Assembly (NCBI GenBank): GCA_965221215.1
Contig: OZ244872.1
Coordinates: 434,001-498,000 of the forward strand
Length of the DNA: 64,000 bases
DNA from: Aldehydirespirator sp965221215
GTDB taxonomy: Bacteria; Actinomycetota; Acidimicrobiia; Acidimicrobiales; Aldehydirespiratoraceae
Direction of reading: 5' to 3'
Each line of letters starts with the position of its first letter. Position 1 is the stretch's first letter. A program made the position numbers and the translations under genes. Below the pieces are notes generated by a model. The model did no database searches. It saw only the letters and a list, made by a program, of their open reading frames with translations, and was not told the origin of the DNA. Below are positions 17,137-25,147 of this stretch, piece after piece.

Positions 17137-17890
17137 CCCGGTTCTCGCCACCCGCAGCCTCAGCGTTCGCTTCGGCGGACTGCTGGCCGTGGATGACGTG
17201 TCGCTGGAATGTCGCCGCGGTCGCCTCACCGGGCTGATCGGCCCCAACGGCGCGGGCAAGACCACCTTCATCGACGCGGTCACCGGGTTCCTGCCCAACA
17301 ACTCGCGAGGGTCGGTGCTGCTCGAGGGCGAGGAGGTGTTCGGACGCTCGCCCCATGTGCTGTCCCACGCCGGACTCACCCGCACCTGGCAGACGCTGGA
17401 GCTCTTCGACGACATCACGGTGCGCTCCAACCTCGACGTGGCCAGCCGCCGCCTGACGATGGGTGCCGCGCTGCTCGACTACTGGCGTCCCCGCCAGCGC
17501 GCCGGGCGTGTCGACGAGGTGCTGGACCTGCTCAATCTGGGCGGCATCGCCGAGCGCCAGCCCCGCGAGCTGTCGCAGGGTCAGCGCAAGCTGGTGGGCG
17601 TGGGCCGGGCCCTGGTGGCAGAGTCGTCCAAGATCCTGCTGCTGGATGAGCCCGCGGCCGGCCTCGACAAGGCCGAGACCGAGTGGTTCGGCGCCCAACT
17701 GCGGCATCTGGTCGATCAGGGCTACACCATGGTGCTGGTCGATCACGACATGGGGCTGGTGCTCAACGTGTGCGACTACATCCACATGCTGGTGTTCGGC
17801 CAGCTGACCGCCTCGGGCACCCCCGACGAGATGCGCAACAACCCCGAGGTGATCGCGGCCTACCTGGGCCACAGCGGGGCCGAGCCGTGA
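17129..17890 (+). CDS. livG: ABC transporter ATP-binding protein, LivG-like
   Basis: 253-residue ATPase of the branched-chain-type importer. Walker A GPNGAGKTT at residues 38-46, the LivG-specific TFIDAVTGF after it, signature LSQGQRKLVGVGRAL, and Walker B KILLLDEPAAGLD. ATG 17129 overlaps the permease stop by eight bases and has GGAGG six bases upstream, so it is preferred over upstream in-frame starts. Its own stop overlaps a GTG (GTGA) that opens a mini-ORF leading to livF. Confidence 0.92.
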   Translation: MGDPVLATRSLSVRFGGLLAVDDVSLECRRGRLTGLIGPNGAGKTTFIDAVTGFLPNNSRGSVLLEGEEVFGRSPHVLSHAGLTRTWQTLELFDDITVRSNLDVASRRLTMGAALLDYWRPRQRAGRVDEVLDLLNLGGIAERQPRELSQGQRKLVGVGRALVAESSKILLLDEPAAGLDKAETEWFGAQLRHLVDQGYTMVLVDHDMGLVLNVCDYIHMLVFGQLTASGTPDEMRNNPEVIAAYLGHSGAEP

Positions 17891-17963
17891 GCCGGTTCGT
17901 GTCCTGTGGAGCACCGCGCTCGCCTCGGCAGCGGGTGTGGGTGACGGGCCGAGCCGTGAGCCG
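17877..17963 (+). repeat. 69-base tandem duplication at the livG-livF junction
   Basis: GGGCCGAGCCGTGAGCCG occurs at 17877-17894, across the livG stop, and identically at 17946-17963, 69 bases later. The bases between the copies are not obviously alike, so this is an old duplication with a conserved core or a small insertion. Both copies place GTGA in the same reading phase. Confidence 0.7.
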
Positions 17964-17997
17964 CAGGCCAGTACGGGGGGTGAGAGCCGGGCCATGA
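17887..17997 (+). CDS. Bridging mini-ORF between livG and livF (36 aa)
   Basis: GTG 17887 overlaps the livG stop as GTGA, and the TGA at 17995-17997 overlaps the livF ATG as ATGA, so ribosomes could pass livG to mini-ORF to livF without release. The peptide begins VSRFVSCG, is Arg/Val-rich and holds two GRAVSR-like segments from the 69-base repeat; the first overlaps the livG end. It resembles no family I know. It may be a translated spacer with no function as a protein. Evidence is positional only. Confidence 0.35.
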   Translation: MSRFVSCGAPRSPRQRVWVTGRAVSRRPVRGVRAGP

Positions 17998-18716
17998 GCG
18001 AGCGTCTGTTGACCATCGAGAACCTCCACACCGGCTACGACGGTGTGGCTGTGGTGCGGGGCCTGAGCCTGCACGTCGACGCGGGCGAGGTGGTGGCCCT
18101 GCTCGGACCCAACGGCGCGGGCAAGACCACCACGCTGATGACGATCTCGGGCATGGGCCAGATCCTGGCTGGCTCGGTGACCGTCATGGGCCGGCCGGTG
18201 CCCCGGCTGCGCCAGGCCCACCGGGTGGCCCGCTGGGGCGTGATCCACGTGCCCGAGAACCGGGGCCTGCTGTACCAGCTGACCGTGCGCGAGAACCTCC
18301 AGTTGGCCAAGACCAGCGGCAAGGTCGACATCGACCGGGCGGTGGACTTCTTCGGTGCCCTCGGCCCGTTGCTGAACCGTCGGGCTGGCCTGCTCAGCGG
18401 CGGCGAGCAGCAGATGCTGGCCCTGGCTCGGGCCATCGTGGCCGAGCCCAAGCTGATGATGGTCGACGAGATGAGCCTGGGCTTGGCCCCGGTCATCTAC
18501 GAGGAGCTGATGCCGGTGGTGCGCCGCATCGCCGATGAGACCGGCGCCGGGGTGCTGCTGGTGGAACAGCACGTCGACCTGGCCCTGGAGGTGGCCGACC
18601 GGGGCTACGTGCTCAATCACGGCGACCTGGTGATGCAGGGAGCCGCATCCGATCTGTTGGCCGACCGGGCCCTGCTCGATGCCAGCTACCTGGGCGTCGA
18701 ATCGCTGGAGGACTGA
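17994..18716 (+). CDS. livF: ABC transporter ATP-binding protein, LivF-like
   Basis: Second ATPase of the importer, 240 residues. Walker A GPNGAGKTT at residues 38-46, the LivF hallmark VPENRGLLYQLTVRENL, signature LSGGEQQMLALARAI, and Walker B KLMMVDEMSLGLAP. ATG 17994 overlaps the mini-ORF stop (ATGA). GGAGG near its 3' end serves as ribosome site for the dehydrogenase gene five bases downstream, so importer and enzyme are one transcription unit. Confidence 0.92.
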   Translation: MSERLLTIENLHTGYDGVAVVRGLSLHVDAGEVVALLGPNGAGKTTTLMTISGMGQILAGSVTVMGRPVPRLRQAHRVARWGVIHVPENRGLLYQLTVRENLQLAKTSGKVDIDRAVDFFGALGPLLNRRAGLLSGGEQQMLALARAIVAEPKLMMVDEMSLGLAPVIYEELMPVVRRIADETGAGVLLVEQHVDLALEVADRGYVLNHGDLVMQGAASDLLADRALLDASYLGVESLED

Positions 18717-18721
18717 ACGCA

Positions 18722-19843
18722 GTGCCCGACAAGACCAACACCGTGCTGACCATCCCCGAGCCCCGCACCGCCGCGCTGGCCGCCAAGCCCTACCCGGTGG
18801 CCGGTCCGGGGTTCGTGATCGTCGAGGTGGCGGTGGCGCCGGTCTGCAACGAGGGCCGCATCTACCGCGACCACCAGTTCGAGTGGCACGACAGCCCCGA
18901 GCATCTCGGCCACGAGGGGGTCGGCACCATCGTGGAGACTCAGCCGGGATCGCGGTTCGGCATCGGCGACCGGGTGATCATCTACCAGGGCAATGCCTGC
19001 GGTGAGTGCTTTGTGTGCATCCAGGGCCTGTCGCCCACCCACTGCCTGGGCATCCCCTACGAGTCCTATGAGGAGGGGATGGCCCCCCAGGACATCGAAG
19101 CCGGCCTGCTCGGCATCGAGAAGGTCAACGGCAGCGACTCGGGCGGCTTCGCCATGGTGGAGTACCGGCTGGCGCCCGAGCACATGATCCAGCTGATCCC
19201 CGACGAACTGTCGTTCCATCACGCCGCGGCGGCCAACTGCCTGCTGGGCTGCACTTACACCGCGGCCGAGGAGGCCGGGGTGCGGGCCGGCGACGTGGTG
19301 CTGGTCGGCGCGGTGGGCTTCATCGGCCTGGGCGCGGTGGTGAACGCCCTGTATCGGGGGGCCACGGTGGTAGTGCTGGGCCGGCACCCGTACCGCATGG
19401 AGCTGTGCCGCCGGTTGGGGGTGCAGCACATCATCGATCCCGACGACGGCGACTGGCTCCAGCAGATCCACGCCCTCACCGGCGGCCGGCACGGCGCCGA
19501 TGTGGCCTTCGAGTGCGCCGGCGCGCCCTACTACCTCGACCGATGCATGGCCGGCCTGCGCCGCTACGGCACGCTGTACTCGCTGGGCCACGACGAGGGC
19601 TCGGTGCTCTACTCGCTGAGCATCCTCAACGACCTGGTGGAGCGCCACATCAACTGGACCGGCGGCCACGACGTGCGCTTCCGCGACCGCGACGGCCTGC
19701 TGAGCATGCTGTGCGACCCGCAAGTACAGGACTGGATCGACACCATCGTCACCCACACCTATCCCATGAGCGGGGCCGCCGAAGCGTTCGAGACTGCCCT
19801 CAGCAAGAACTGCGGCAAGATCTACCTCCTCCCCCAGGAGTGA
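18722..19843 (+). CDS. Zinc-binding MDR (alcohol dehydrogenase-like) oxidoreductase
   Basis: 373-residue medium-chain dehydrogenase. The catalytic-zinc region is C42 (APVCNEGR) and GHEG (H64, E65). The structural-zinc motif is CGECFVC...C (C93, C96, C99, C108). A Rossmann domain follows around VLVGAVGFIGLGAVVNAL; the expected GxGxxG is GAVGFIG. The catalytic cysteine context (VCNEGRIYRD instead of CGSDxH) is unusual, so the substrate is probably not a simple alcohol. The GTG start uses GGAGG at the end of livF. Its place at the end of the importer operon suggests it oxidises or reduces the imported compound. Confidence 0.85.
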   Translation: MPDKTNTVLTIPEPRTAALAAKPYPVAGPGFVIVEVAVAPVCNEGRIYRDHQFEWHDSPEHLGHEGVGTIVETQPGSRFGIGDRVIIYQGNACGECFVCIQGLSPTHCLGIPYESYEEGMAPQDIEAGLLGIEKVNGSDSGGFAMVEYRLAPEHMIQLIPDELSFHHAAAANCLLGCTYTAAEEAGVRAGDVVLVGAVGFIGLGAVVNALYRGATVVVLGRHPYRMELCRRLGVQHIIDPDDGDWLQQIHALTGGRHGADVAFECAGAPYYLDRCMAGLRRYGTLYSLGHDEGSVLYSLSILNDLVERHINWTGGHDVRFRDRDGLLSMLCDPQVQDWIDTIVTHTYPMSGAAEAFETALSKNCGKIYLLPQE

Positions 19844-19916
19844 GTGCCCGTTGTCGTTGGGTGTAGACGCCTCCGCCTCTGACAGCGCAATCCGCTGCGC
19901 CCGCTTCCGGAGGTTC

Positions 19917-19930
19917 GGCCCGTCGGGCCG
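19917..19930 (+). terminator. Short GC hairpin between convergent genes
   Basis: GGCCC and GGGCC flank a three-base loop just past the dehydrogenase and before the convergent mazF stop. No U-tract, so only a weak terminator candidate. Confidence 0.25.
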
Positions 19931-19935
19931 CTATC

Positions 19936-20262
19936 TCAATCGGCGAACATCTCTCGGGCTACCGCTAGGACTCTTGACATTGCAGACGGCGACAGGCGCC
20001 CGAGCCTTCGAACCAGCCGAGTCCTGTCGACGGCTCGGATCTGATCGACGACGACATGTCCGTTGGTTCCGTCGAAGGTACATCCGACCCGGAACGGGTA
20101 GGGGTGGCTGCCTGTGGTCATCGGCGCAACCAGGCAGCTGCTCCAATGCTCGTTGAGTTCGTCGGGGGACACCACCAGCACCGGTCGGGTCTTGCGGATC
20201 TCCGAACCGATGGTCGGATCCAGCACGCACAGGTGCAACTCGCCGCGGGCCGGTGTCGTCAC
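19936..20262 (-). CDS. mazF: Toxin of the MazF/PemK endoribonuclease family
   Basis: 108-residue toxin. The fold pattern is ARGELHLCVLDP, then RKTRPVLVVSPDELN (the conserved RPVLVVS strand), VAPMTT and a central VVVDQIRAVDRTRL, typical of PemK/MazF enzymes that cleave mRNA when free of antitoxin. GTG 20262 overlaps the antitoxin stop as GTGA, so the toxin is made in coupled fashion after its antidote. Confidence 0.88.
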   Translation of the reverse strand: MTTPARGELHLCVLDPTIGSEIRKTRPVLVVSPDELNEHWSSCLVAPMTTGSHPYPFRVGCTFDGTNGHVVVDQIRAVDRTRLVRRLGRLSPSAMSRVLAVAREMFAD

Positions 20263-20528
20263 GCTTGATCCTCGGCGGGTTCCCAGTCCCATTCAGCGTC
20301 ATCGAATCGCGTCTGCGGCCACAGATCGCCGTCGGTGTCGTCACCTCGCTCGCTGCCCGCCCGTGCCGCATCGGACCAGCCAGACCTCACGGCGGCCCGC
20401 GGCTCGACGATCAGGCCACCCTCGACGATCCGAAGGGTCACCAGCTCTTCGAGCCCGGCTTGCTCCAACAGCGCCTTGGGCAGGCGAATTCCTCTCGAGT
20501 TGCCAACCTTCACCAGCTTTGCGTCCAT
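20259..20528 (-). CDS. mazE: Antitoxin, AbrB/MazE-type
   Basis: 89-residue antitoxin. The N-terminal swapped-hairpin AbrB domain (MDAKLVKVGNSRGIRLPKAL) binds DNA. The acidic, tryptophan-containing tail (DGDLWPQTRFDDAEWDWEP) is the expected toxin-binding arm. GGGAGG lies five bases before ATG 20528; the adjacent GTG 20531 would be too close. It is followed immediately by mazF and preceded by a direct-repeat operator. Confidence 0.87.
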   Translation of the reverse strand: MDAKLVKVGNSRGIRLPKALLEQAGLEELVTLRIVEGGLIVEPRAAVRSGWSDAARAGSERGDDTDGDLWPQTRFDDAEWDWEPAEDQA

Positions 20529-20555
20529 CACTGCCTCCCAGCAGAGACCAATAGC

Positions 20556-20574
20556 GTAATCACATTGTAATCAC
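20556..20574 (-). promoter_or_regulatory. Direct-repeat operator of the mazEF module
   Basis: GTAATCAC occurs at 20556-20563 and 20567-20574, one helical turn apart (11 bases), about 30 bases before the antitoxin start and in an AT-rich island. AbrB-type antitoxins usually repress their own operon from such sites. On the minus strand it reads GTGATTAC twice. Confidence 0.55.
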
Positions 20575-20645
20575 GTCTCGCCCGTTCCGCTGGCGGCAGC
20601 GCGTGAGTGGATTGATCCTGCGGTATTGCGGCTGTCCCGGTCGCC

Positions 20646-20666
20646 GGATACTCGATTTATCCGAGT
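20646..20666. terminator. Weak hairpin after the dimethylformamidase-like gene
   Basis: ACTCG (20650-20654) pairs with CGAGT (20662-20666); an alternative stem is GGATA/TATCC. It lies just past the stop at 20672 on the minus strand. Stems are only five bases, but this is one of few AT-rich hairpins in the window. Confidence 0.25.
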
Positions 20667-20671
20667 GTTTT

Positions 20672-22330
20672 CTACTCGGAAACACCGAGGGTGCGTTCGG
20701 TCAGGAAGCGGTTGAGGACGTTTCGGGTGATCTGGTCGACCTGCCGGTCACCTACCGCCAGGGCGTGGCACCACTCGGTGGTTCCCGCGCAGAAGACCTC
20801 GCCTGCGCCCTTGGACATGGCGGTGATGACCGCGCTGCCGTAGCGGATCCGGTCGCGGGTTTCCGGTGTGTCTTCTGCGAAGAGGGCTTCGGCTGCGAAG
20901 GCCAGGTCGCCGTCGGCGATGGAGATCAGGTTCCCGGCCTGGCCGTGGTCCTCCTCCTCGAGCGTCACCGGGGTGAGGGCCAGGATCTCCAGGCCTTCGG
21001 GGGTGTCGTCCTCGCCGGTGGGATAGGGGAGGCCTCGATGGAACGTGTAGGCCACGCCGTCGGTCTCGTAGCCCACGAGCGGCACGCCGCCGCCCAGCAC
21101 GTCGCCGTAGTACACGTCGGCGCCGGCGAAGGCCCAGTGGCCGGGCCGGTACACGATGAATCCGCCCGCTCCCCGGGGCGACAGGCCCGCCATGCGGGAG
21201 TACACCCCCCGCAGGCCGTTGGCGCCGAAGGTGGTGACCGGGGGCCGGTCGATGTAGTGGGCCTCGAAGGCGCCGGTGCGCCGGTCGATGTCGAGGCTGT
21301 GGCGCTCGGGGTCGGCGTGGGCTGCGTACTTGTGGCACACCTGGGTGCTCAGATCGTCCTCGATGCGCACCTGCCACACGATGTTGCCGCCGAGGCGGGC
21401 GTAGCGGCCGCCCCGCTCGATGAACCGGTCGAGCACGGCGCGGCCCGCGGCCGTCCAGTACTCGTCGTGTCCAGTGGTGACCGCCGCCTGGTAGGAGTCG
21501 AGCACCGTGGGGTCGCGGTCGAGATCCCATTGCGACAGCAGCTCGGGCTCGTATCCGTTGGCCTCCAGCCAGCGGAACGTCAAGGCGTCGTAGCGGGCCC
21601 AGCCCGCCGCCACCGTCCACACCGAGTAGCCGTTGGCGATGGCCCAGTCCGCGGCCGGCACCCCCACCGCCGCGCCCGCCGCGGGCGGCGGCTGGGCGAT
21701 GCGGGGCGCTCCCACCGGAGTGCGGATCAGGCCTCGCGACCAGGGCCGCTGGAAGCTGAGCCGGGGCTTGAAGCTCTTCTCGCGCACCTCCAGCGGGTTG
21801 GCGGTGTGGTCGACGTACTCGTCGGAGAAGTAGCCGCAGCCCCCGCCCCAGTCGTTGTACTCCTGCCAGGTGTAGGTGGCCGCCACCATGGCCAGCTTCG
21901 AGCGTTGCCCCGGCACCTCGGGCCGCAGCACGAAGAAGGCGTCCTGGGTGACCTGGTGACCGTCCCGCTGGCCCCGCAGCACCACGATGTAGCCGCCCGA
22001 GGCCCAGTCCGCCGGAATCTCGAAGGACGCGGCCCGGGGCCAGCCGCACCCGGAGGCGACCACATCGTCGGGAACCGGATGATGAGCACCGGCGAGGCCG
22101 CCCTGCTCGTGCACCTTGGTGAACGAGTGGCCGTCGCGCCACACCTCGAAGCCCCACTGCGGCGCAGTGGTGGAAACATGCAGTCCCACCGTGTTGCCGG
22201 GGGCGTAGCTGGGCCGGTCGGTGTAGCCCCAGATCTCCAGCGCCTCGGGGTCGTCGCTGGGGCCGTCGGCGCTGATGCGCTCCAGCCAGGTGAGCCACTG
22301 CCCCGCCGAAGCCCCCCTCTCAACAGTCAC
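20672..22330 (-). CDS. N,N-dimethylformamidase-like large subunit (553 aa)
   Basis: Matches the C-terminal catalytic part of the DMFase beta (large) subunit family: a beta-rich N-terminal segment (EIWGYTDRPSYAPGNTVGL...PQWGFEVWRDG), ASGGYIVVLRG, TYTWQEYNDWGG, then NGYSVW, TTGHDEYWT (a DHYWS-like hallmark) and RLGGNIVWQVR. The family hydrolyses amides at a mononuclear iron site. The true dimethylformamidase large subunit is longer (about 760 residues) and works with a small alpha subunit; none is seen here. A GTG at 22330 is chosen because the open frame beyond it runs into the brnT promoter and is not family-like. Many family members have no proven substrate. Confidence 0.7.
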   Translation of the reverse strand: MTVERGASAGQWLTWLERISADGPSDDPEALEIWGYTDRPSYAPGNTVGLHVSTTAPQWGFEVWRDGHSFTKVHEQGGLAGAHHPVPDDVVASGCGWPRAASFEIPADWASGGYIVVLRGQRDGHQVTQDAFFVLRPEVPGQRSKLAMVAATYTWQEYNDWGGGCGYFSDEYVDHTANPLEVREKSFKPRLSFQRPWSRGLIRTPVGAPRIAQPPPAAGAAVGVPAADWAIANGYSVWTVAAGWARYDALTFRWLEANGYEPELLSQWDLDRDPTVLDSYQAAVTTGHDEYWTAAGRAVLDRFIERGGRYARLGGNIVWQVRIEDDLSTQVCHKYAAHADPERHSLDIDRRTGAFEAHYIDRPPVTTFGANGLRGVYSRMAGLSPRGAGGFIVYRPGHWAFAGADVYYGDVLGGGVPLVGYETDGVAYTFHRGLPYPTGEDDTPEGLEILALTPVTLEEEDHGQAGNLISIADGDLAFAAEALFAEDTPETRDRIRYGSAVITAMSKGAGEVFCAGTTEWCHALAVGDRQVDQITRNVLNRFLTERTLGVSE

Positions 22331-22400
22331 TGCGGCAACGGTAGCCTCAGTCCGACGTCCCGAGGGCGCCTGTTGCCCCTTCTTTTCTGTAGTAACATTA

Positions 22401-22673
22401 ATGGTTAGAGTTGAGTTCGACCAAACGAAGCGTGATCTGACGCTCGAAGACCGCGGCCTCGACATGGCCAGGGCTGCCGAGGTGTTCAGTGGCGCCACCC
22501 TGACAGTTGAGGACGACCGCCGGGACTATGGAGAGAAGCGCTACATCACCGTTGGACGACTCGACGACACGATGGTGATTCTCGTGTGGACACCCCGTGG
22601 AGAGGCTTGCCGGATCATCAGCATGAGGAGGGCGAATGAGCGAGAACGGCGTCTCTATGGCGCAAGAGTCTGA
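22401..22673 (+). CDS. brnT: Toxin of the BrnT family
   Basis: 90-residue RelE-fold ribonuclease toxin. Family pattern: VEFDQTKRDLTLEDRGLDM, AAEVFSGATLTVEDDRRDYGE, then KRYITVGRLDDTMVILVWTPRG and C-terminal RIISMRRANERERRLY, containing the conserved His/Arg/Arg-type tail (RRANERERR). The start is ATG 22401 within the AT-rich tract TAGTAACATTA, which probably also holds the promoter. BrnA follows with a 38-base overlap; as in other brnTA loci the toxin comes first. Confidence 0.9.
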   Translation: MVRVEFDQTKRDLTLEDRGLDMARAAEVFSGATLTVEDDRRDYGEKRYITVGRLDDTMVILVWTPRGEACRIISMRRANERERRLYGARV

Positions 22674-22893
22674 TCCAGACTCGGCACCCGACCTGTCCGT
22701 CGGCCTGTGGCCGGAGAAGTTCGCCAGAGCGCCCGTTCGACGAGGCCGACCGCCGCTGGCACGGCCGAAGATCTCGACCACCATTCGGCTGTCTCAGGAT
22801 GTGCTCGACCACTTCCGCGCTGGCGGCCGCGGCTGGCAGACACGGATCGACGAGGCTCTGCGCGACTGGATCGCTCGGTATGACGCGGCCTGA
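22636..22893 (+). CDS. brnA: Antitoxin of the BrnA family
   Basis: 85-residue antitoxin: an acidic N-terminus, RRGRPPLARPKISTTIRLSQDV, then DHFRAGGRGWQTRIDEALR, a ribbon-helix-helix segment that binds BrnT and the operon promoter. GGAGG lies five bases before ATG 22636, inside brnT. It converges with an MDR gene (stop 22930). Confidence 0.9.
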   Translation: MSENGVSMAQESDPDSAPDLSVGLWPEKFARAPVRRGRPPLARPKISTTIRLSQDVLDHFRAGGRGWQTRIDEALRDWIARYDAA

Positions 22894-22910
22894 TCATGGG
22901 TCGGACTCGC

Positions 22911-22932
22911 GTGCCTATTCGCTCGGCTTCTA
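22911..22932. repeat. Dispersed repeat, copy A (left end)
   Basis: Read on the minus strand, TAG (the stop of the MDR gene) runs directly into AAGCCGAGCGAATAGGCAC. The core GCCGAGCGAATAGG is shared with copies at 26914-27055, 34624-34699 and 47940-47969. Confidence 0.65.
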
Positions 22933-23964
22933 GGGCAGCACCATTACTTTGCACTGGTTGGTCGGGGTTCGCAGTGCTTCGAAAACCGCCGGCAGGTCGT
23001 CGAGTTCGATGCGGTGGGAGATCATCGGGGCGGGGTCTATTCGTCCGGCCGCGATCATCTCCAGGATGAACTGGTTCTCGGCCTTGGTGTAGACGCGGGC
23101 GGTGCGGATGACGGGTTCCTTGTAGTAGGCGAGCAGGTGATCGAAGGAGTCGGGCTCCATGCACACCCCGCCGGTCACCACCGTCCCCTGGGGCCGGACC
23201 GCGGCGATAGCGGCGTTTAGCATGCCGGGCCGTCCCACCGCCTCGATCACTGAGTCGGGCTCGGCGCCGGTCAACTCGGCGAATCGCTCCGCAACGTCGG
23301 GTCCGGCGCCGGCGTCGATGTTGTCGGTGGCTCCGAGGCGCAGGGCCAGCTCGCGGCGGTGCTCGATCCGCTCGGACACCACCACCCGGCGGGCGCCGAA
23401 GAACCGGGCCCAGATGGCAGCGGCCAGCCCGATGGGGCCGGCCCCCATGATCAGCACCCGGTCGCCGATGTCGAGTGAGGCCTGGCGGACGCAGAGCAGC
23501 CCGGTGGCCAGCGGCTCGCACAGTGCGGCCACTTCCATTTCTATGCCGTCGGGCACGGCCAGCAGGTCCGACAGCGACACCGTCAGGTACTCGGCGTAGG
23601 CGCCGTCGGGCTCGTCGGGGCCCAGCGCGCCGAAGGTGACCTGGTTCGGGCATTCCTCGGGGCGGTCGAGGCAGCAGTGGGGACAGCGCCCGCATGACCC
23701 GATCGGTATCACGAAGACCCGGTCGCCCACGGTCCAGTCACCGACCGGTTCCGGACCGATCTCGGCGATCTCGCCGGTGACCTCGTGGCCCAGCACCGCG
23801 CCCCGGCGGGCCAGGTCGCCCTCGGGGGTGGTGGCGTGCAGGTCGGAGCCGCACACCCCGCAGGCCGACACCTTGATCACGGCCTGGCCGGGGCCGGGTC
23901 GGGGATCGGGCACCTCGGCAATGCGCAGCGGCAGGCCGGGAGCGTCGTAGACGGCGGCCCTCAA
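22930..23964 (-). CDS. Zinc-dependent MDR alcohol/polyol dehydrogenase
   Basis: 344-residue medium-chain dehydrogenase with all zinc motifs: catalytic C38 in CGVCGSDLH with GHE (H60, E61), structural zinc C91, C94, C97 and C105 (CGRCPHCC...C), and Rossmann motif GAGPIG. The start chosen is TTG 23964, whose bases overlap the stop of the upstream VOC gene as TTGA. It yields LRAAVYDAPGLPLRIAEVP, exactly the family's N-terminus. ATG 24000 would add 12 atypical residues and a long overlap. VOC protein and dehydrogenase are coupled and likely act in one catabolic step series. Substrate unknown. Confidence 0.85.
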   Translation of the reverse strand: MRAAVYDAPGLPLRIAEVPDPRPGPGQAVIKVSACGVCGSDLHATTPEGDLARRGAVLGHEVTGEIAEIGPEPVGDWTVGDRVFVIPIGSCGRCPHCCLDRPEECPNQVTFGALGPDEPDGAYAEYLTVSLSDLLAVPDGIEMEVAALCEPLATGLLCVRQASLDIGDRVLIMGAGPIGLAAAIWARFFGARRVVVSERIEHRRELALRLGATDNIDAGAGPDVAERFAELTGAEPDSVIEAVGRPGMLNAAIAAVRPQGTVVTGGVCMEPDSFDHLLAYYKEPVIRTARVYTKAENQFILEMIAAGRIDPAPMISHRIELDDLPAVFEALRTPTNQCKVMVLP

Positions 23965-24959
23965 TTGCCTCGGCCCTTCATCCGGGCCACGGTAAGGCAC
24001 GAATCACCCCTCCGCGGCATCACCGCCGGGCTGCGCTGCCAGTCGTCCACCCAATGATTGGCGCAGCGGCCCCGGCGGTGGGCGTCAACCATCAGGTCGG
24101 CCGGCACTGGGCTCATCAGCTCGATGTGGGTGCCGTCGGCGTCGTAGAGCCAGGCGATGGTGGTGTCGTACTCGGGGTAGTAGGCCGGCTCGCTCAGCGG
24201 CTCCACGCCCCGGCCCACGGCCCGCTGCCAGGTGCCGGCCACATCGCCGGTGGTGAAGCAGATGTGGTCGTAGCAGCTTCCCCGCCGCTCGAACACCGGG
24301 CCGTCGATGGCGTCGAAGGTGCCGCCGATGATCTCCAGGCTGAACTCGTGGCCCGCCGCGTCGAAGAACGGGTCGCTGAGCATCACGAACCCCTGCGTAC
24401 CGCTGCCGGGAAGGGGGGCGGTGAAGTCGTAGGTCTTGACCAGCCCGAAATGCTCGACCCAGAAGGCCTCGGCCCGGGCCAGGTCCGAGGTCACGAAGCA
24501 CACATGGTGCAGGGCCAGTTCGCTGCGGGGGCCCCGATCAAGCCTCGGCACGGCTGCATCGCGGTGCTCGACCAAGTCGATCATCAGCCCCTCGGGCGAC
24601 CACACCCCCGCGGCCACGGCCAGGGTCACCCCGTCGATAACGAACGGCTCCGGCGCCCACGCCGACGGCACCCCCGCAGCCATGAGCCGGGCGTAGGCGG
24701 CCTCCACATCGTCGCACGCCAGCGCCACCCGCTCGATGCTCCAGGGCTGGCGGGTCAAGTATTCCTCCGACTCGGCCAGCAGGGGCGGCCCCTGGAACTC
24801 GAGCAGCACGTCGGTTCCCGCGCCGCCGTAAGCCAAATCGTGCGAGCCGCGCCGATAGGCCCGCTCGGTCAGCTCGCAGCCCAGGGCCCGGTAGACGCCG
24901 AAGCTGTAGTCCACGTCGGGGGTCAAGAAGCCCACATGGTCGAACCGAAACTCCATCAC
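23961..24959 (-). CDS. VOC family protein, two VOC modules (332 aa)
   Basis: Vicinal-oxygen-chelate protein of the HPPD / extradiol-dioxygenase-like group. The first module starts FRFDHVGFLTPDVDYSF (metal-ligand histidine H8), the second at LALHHVCFVTSDLARAEAFW, and the last ligand is probably the glutamate of DGTHIELMSP near residue 282. Such proteins use Fe(II) or Mn(II) for ring cleavage, isomerisation or hydroxylation. In an operon with the MDR gene it overlaps at TTGA. It starts ATGATG at 24959; the second ATG would also fit. Confidence 0.82.
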   Translation of the reverse strand: MMEFRFDHVGFLTPDVDYSFGVYRALGCELTERAYRRGSHDLAYGGAGTDVLLEFQGPPLLAESEEYLTRQPWSIERVALACDDVEAAYARLMAAGVPSAWAPEPFVIDGVTLAVAAGVWSPEGLMIDLVEHRDAAVPRLDRGPRSELALHHVCFVTSDLARAEAFWVEHFGLVKTYDFTAPLPGSGTQGFVMLSDPFFDAAGHEFSLEIIGGTFDAIDGPVFERRGSCYDHICFTTGDVAGTWQRAVGRGVEPLSEPAYYPEYDTTIAWLYDADGTHIELMSPVPADLMVDAHRRGRCANHWVDDWQRSPAVMPRRGDSCLTVARMKGRGN

Positions 24960-25147
24960 CGGATCCTCAGCCTGCCGCAGCAGGCTCGCCCGAGAGTGCC
25001 AGTTGACGAAGCTGCCGTCGGGCGGCGTGATGGGCGAGGTCGACTCGGCCCCTACTGGTCGCCATCAGAGTCGTCGAGGTGACGCATCTCTCGCGCGTTC
25101 ATCTTGGCAACGGTCTTGGATGGATTGCAGAAGGCCAGCAATGCACA

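Noticed and set aside
20603..22408. Long plus-strand frame opposite the dimethylformamidase-like gene
   Set aside because: Same reason; the minus strand has a recognisable protein over the same bases.
24960..25147. Possible small gene between the VOC gene and the HIRAN gene (27 codons starting at 25148 on the minus strand)
   Set aside because: It starts on the HIRAN stop (TGATG) but does not reach the next gene start and shows no repeat or homology; it does not meet the double-overlap criterion.
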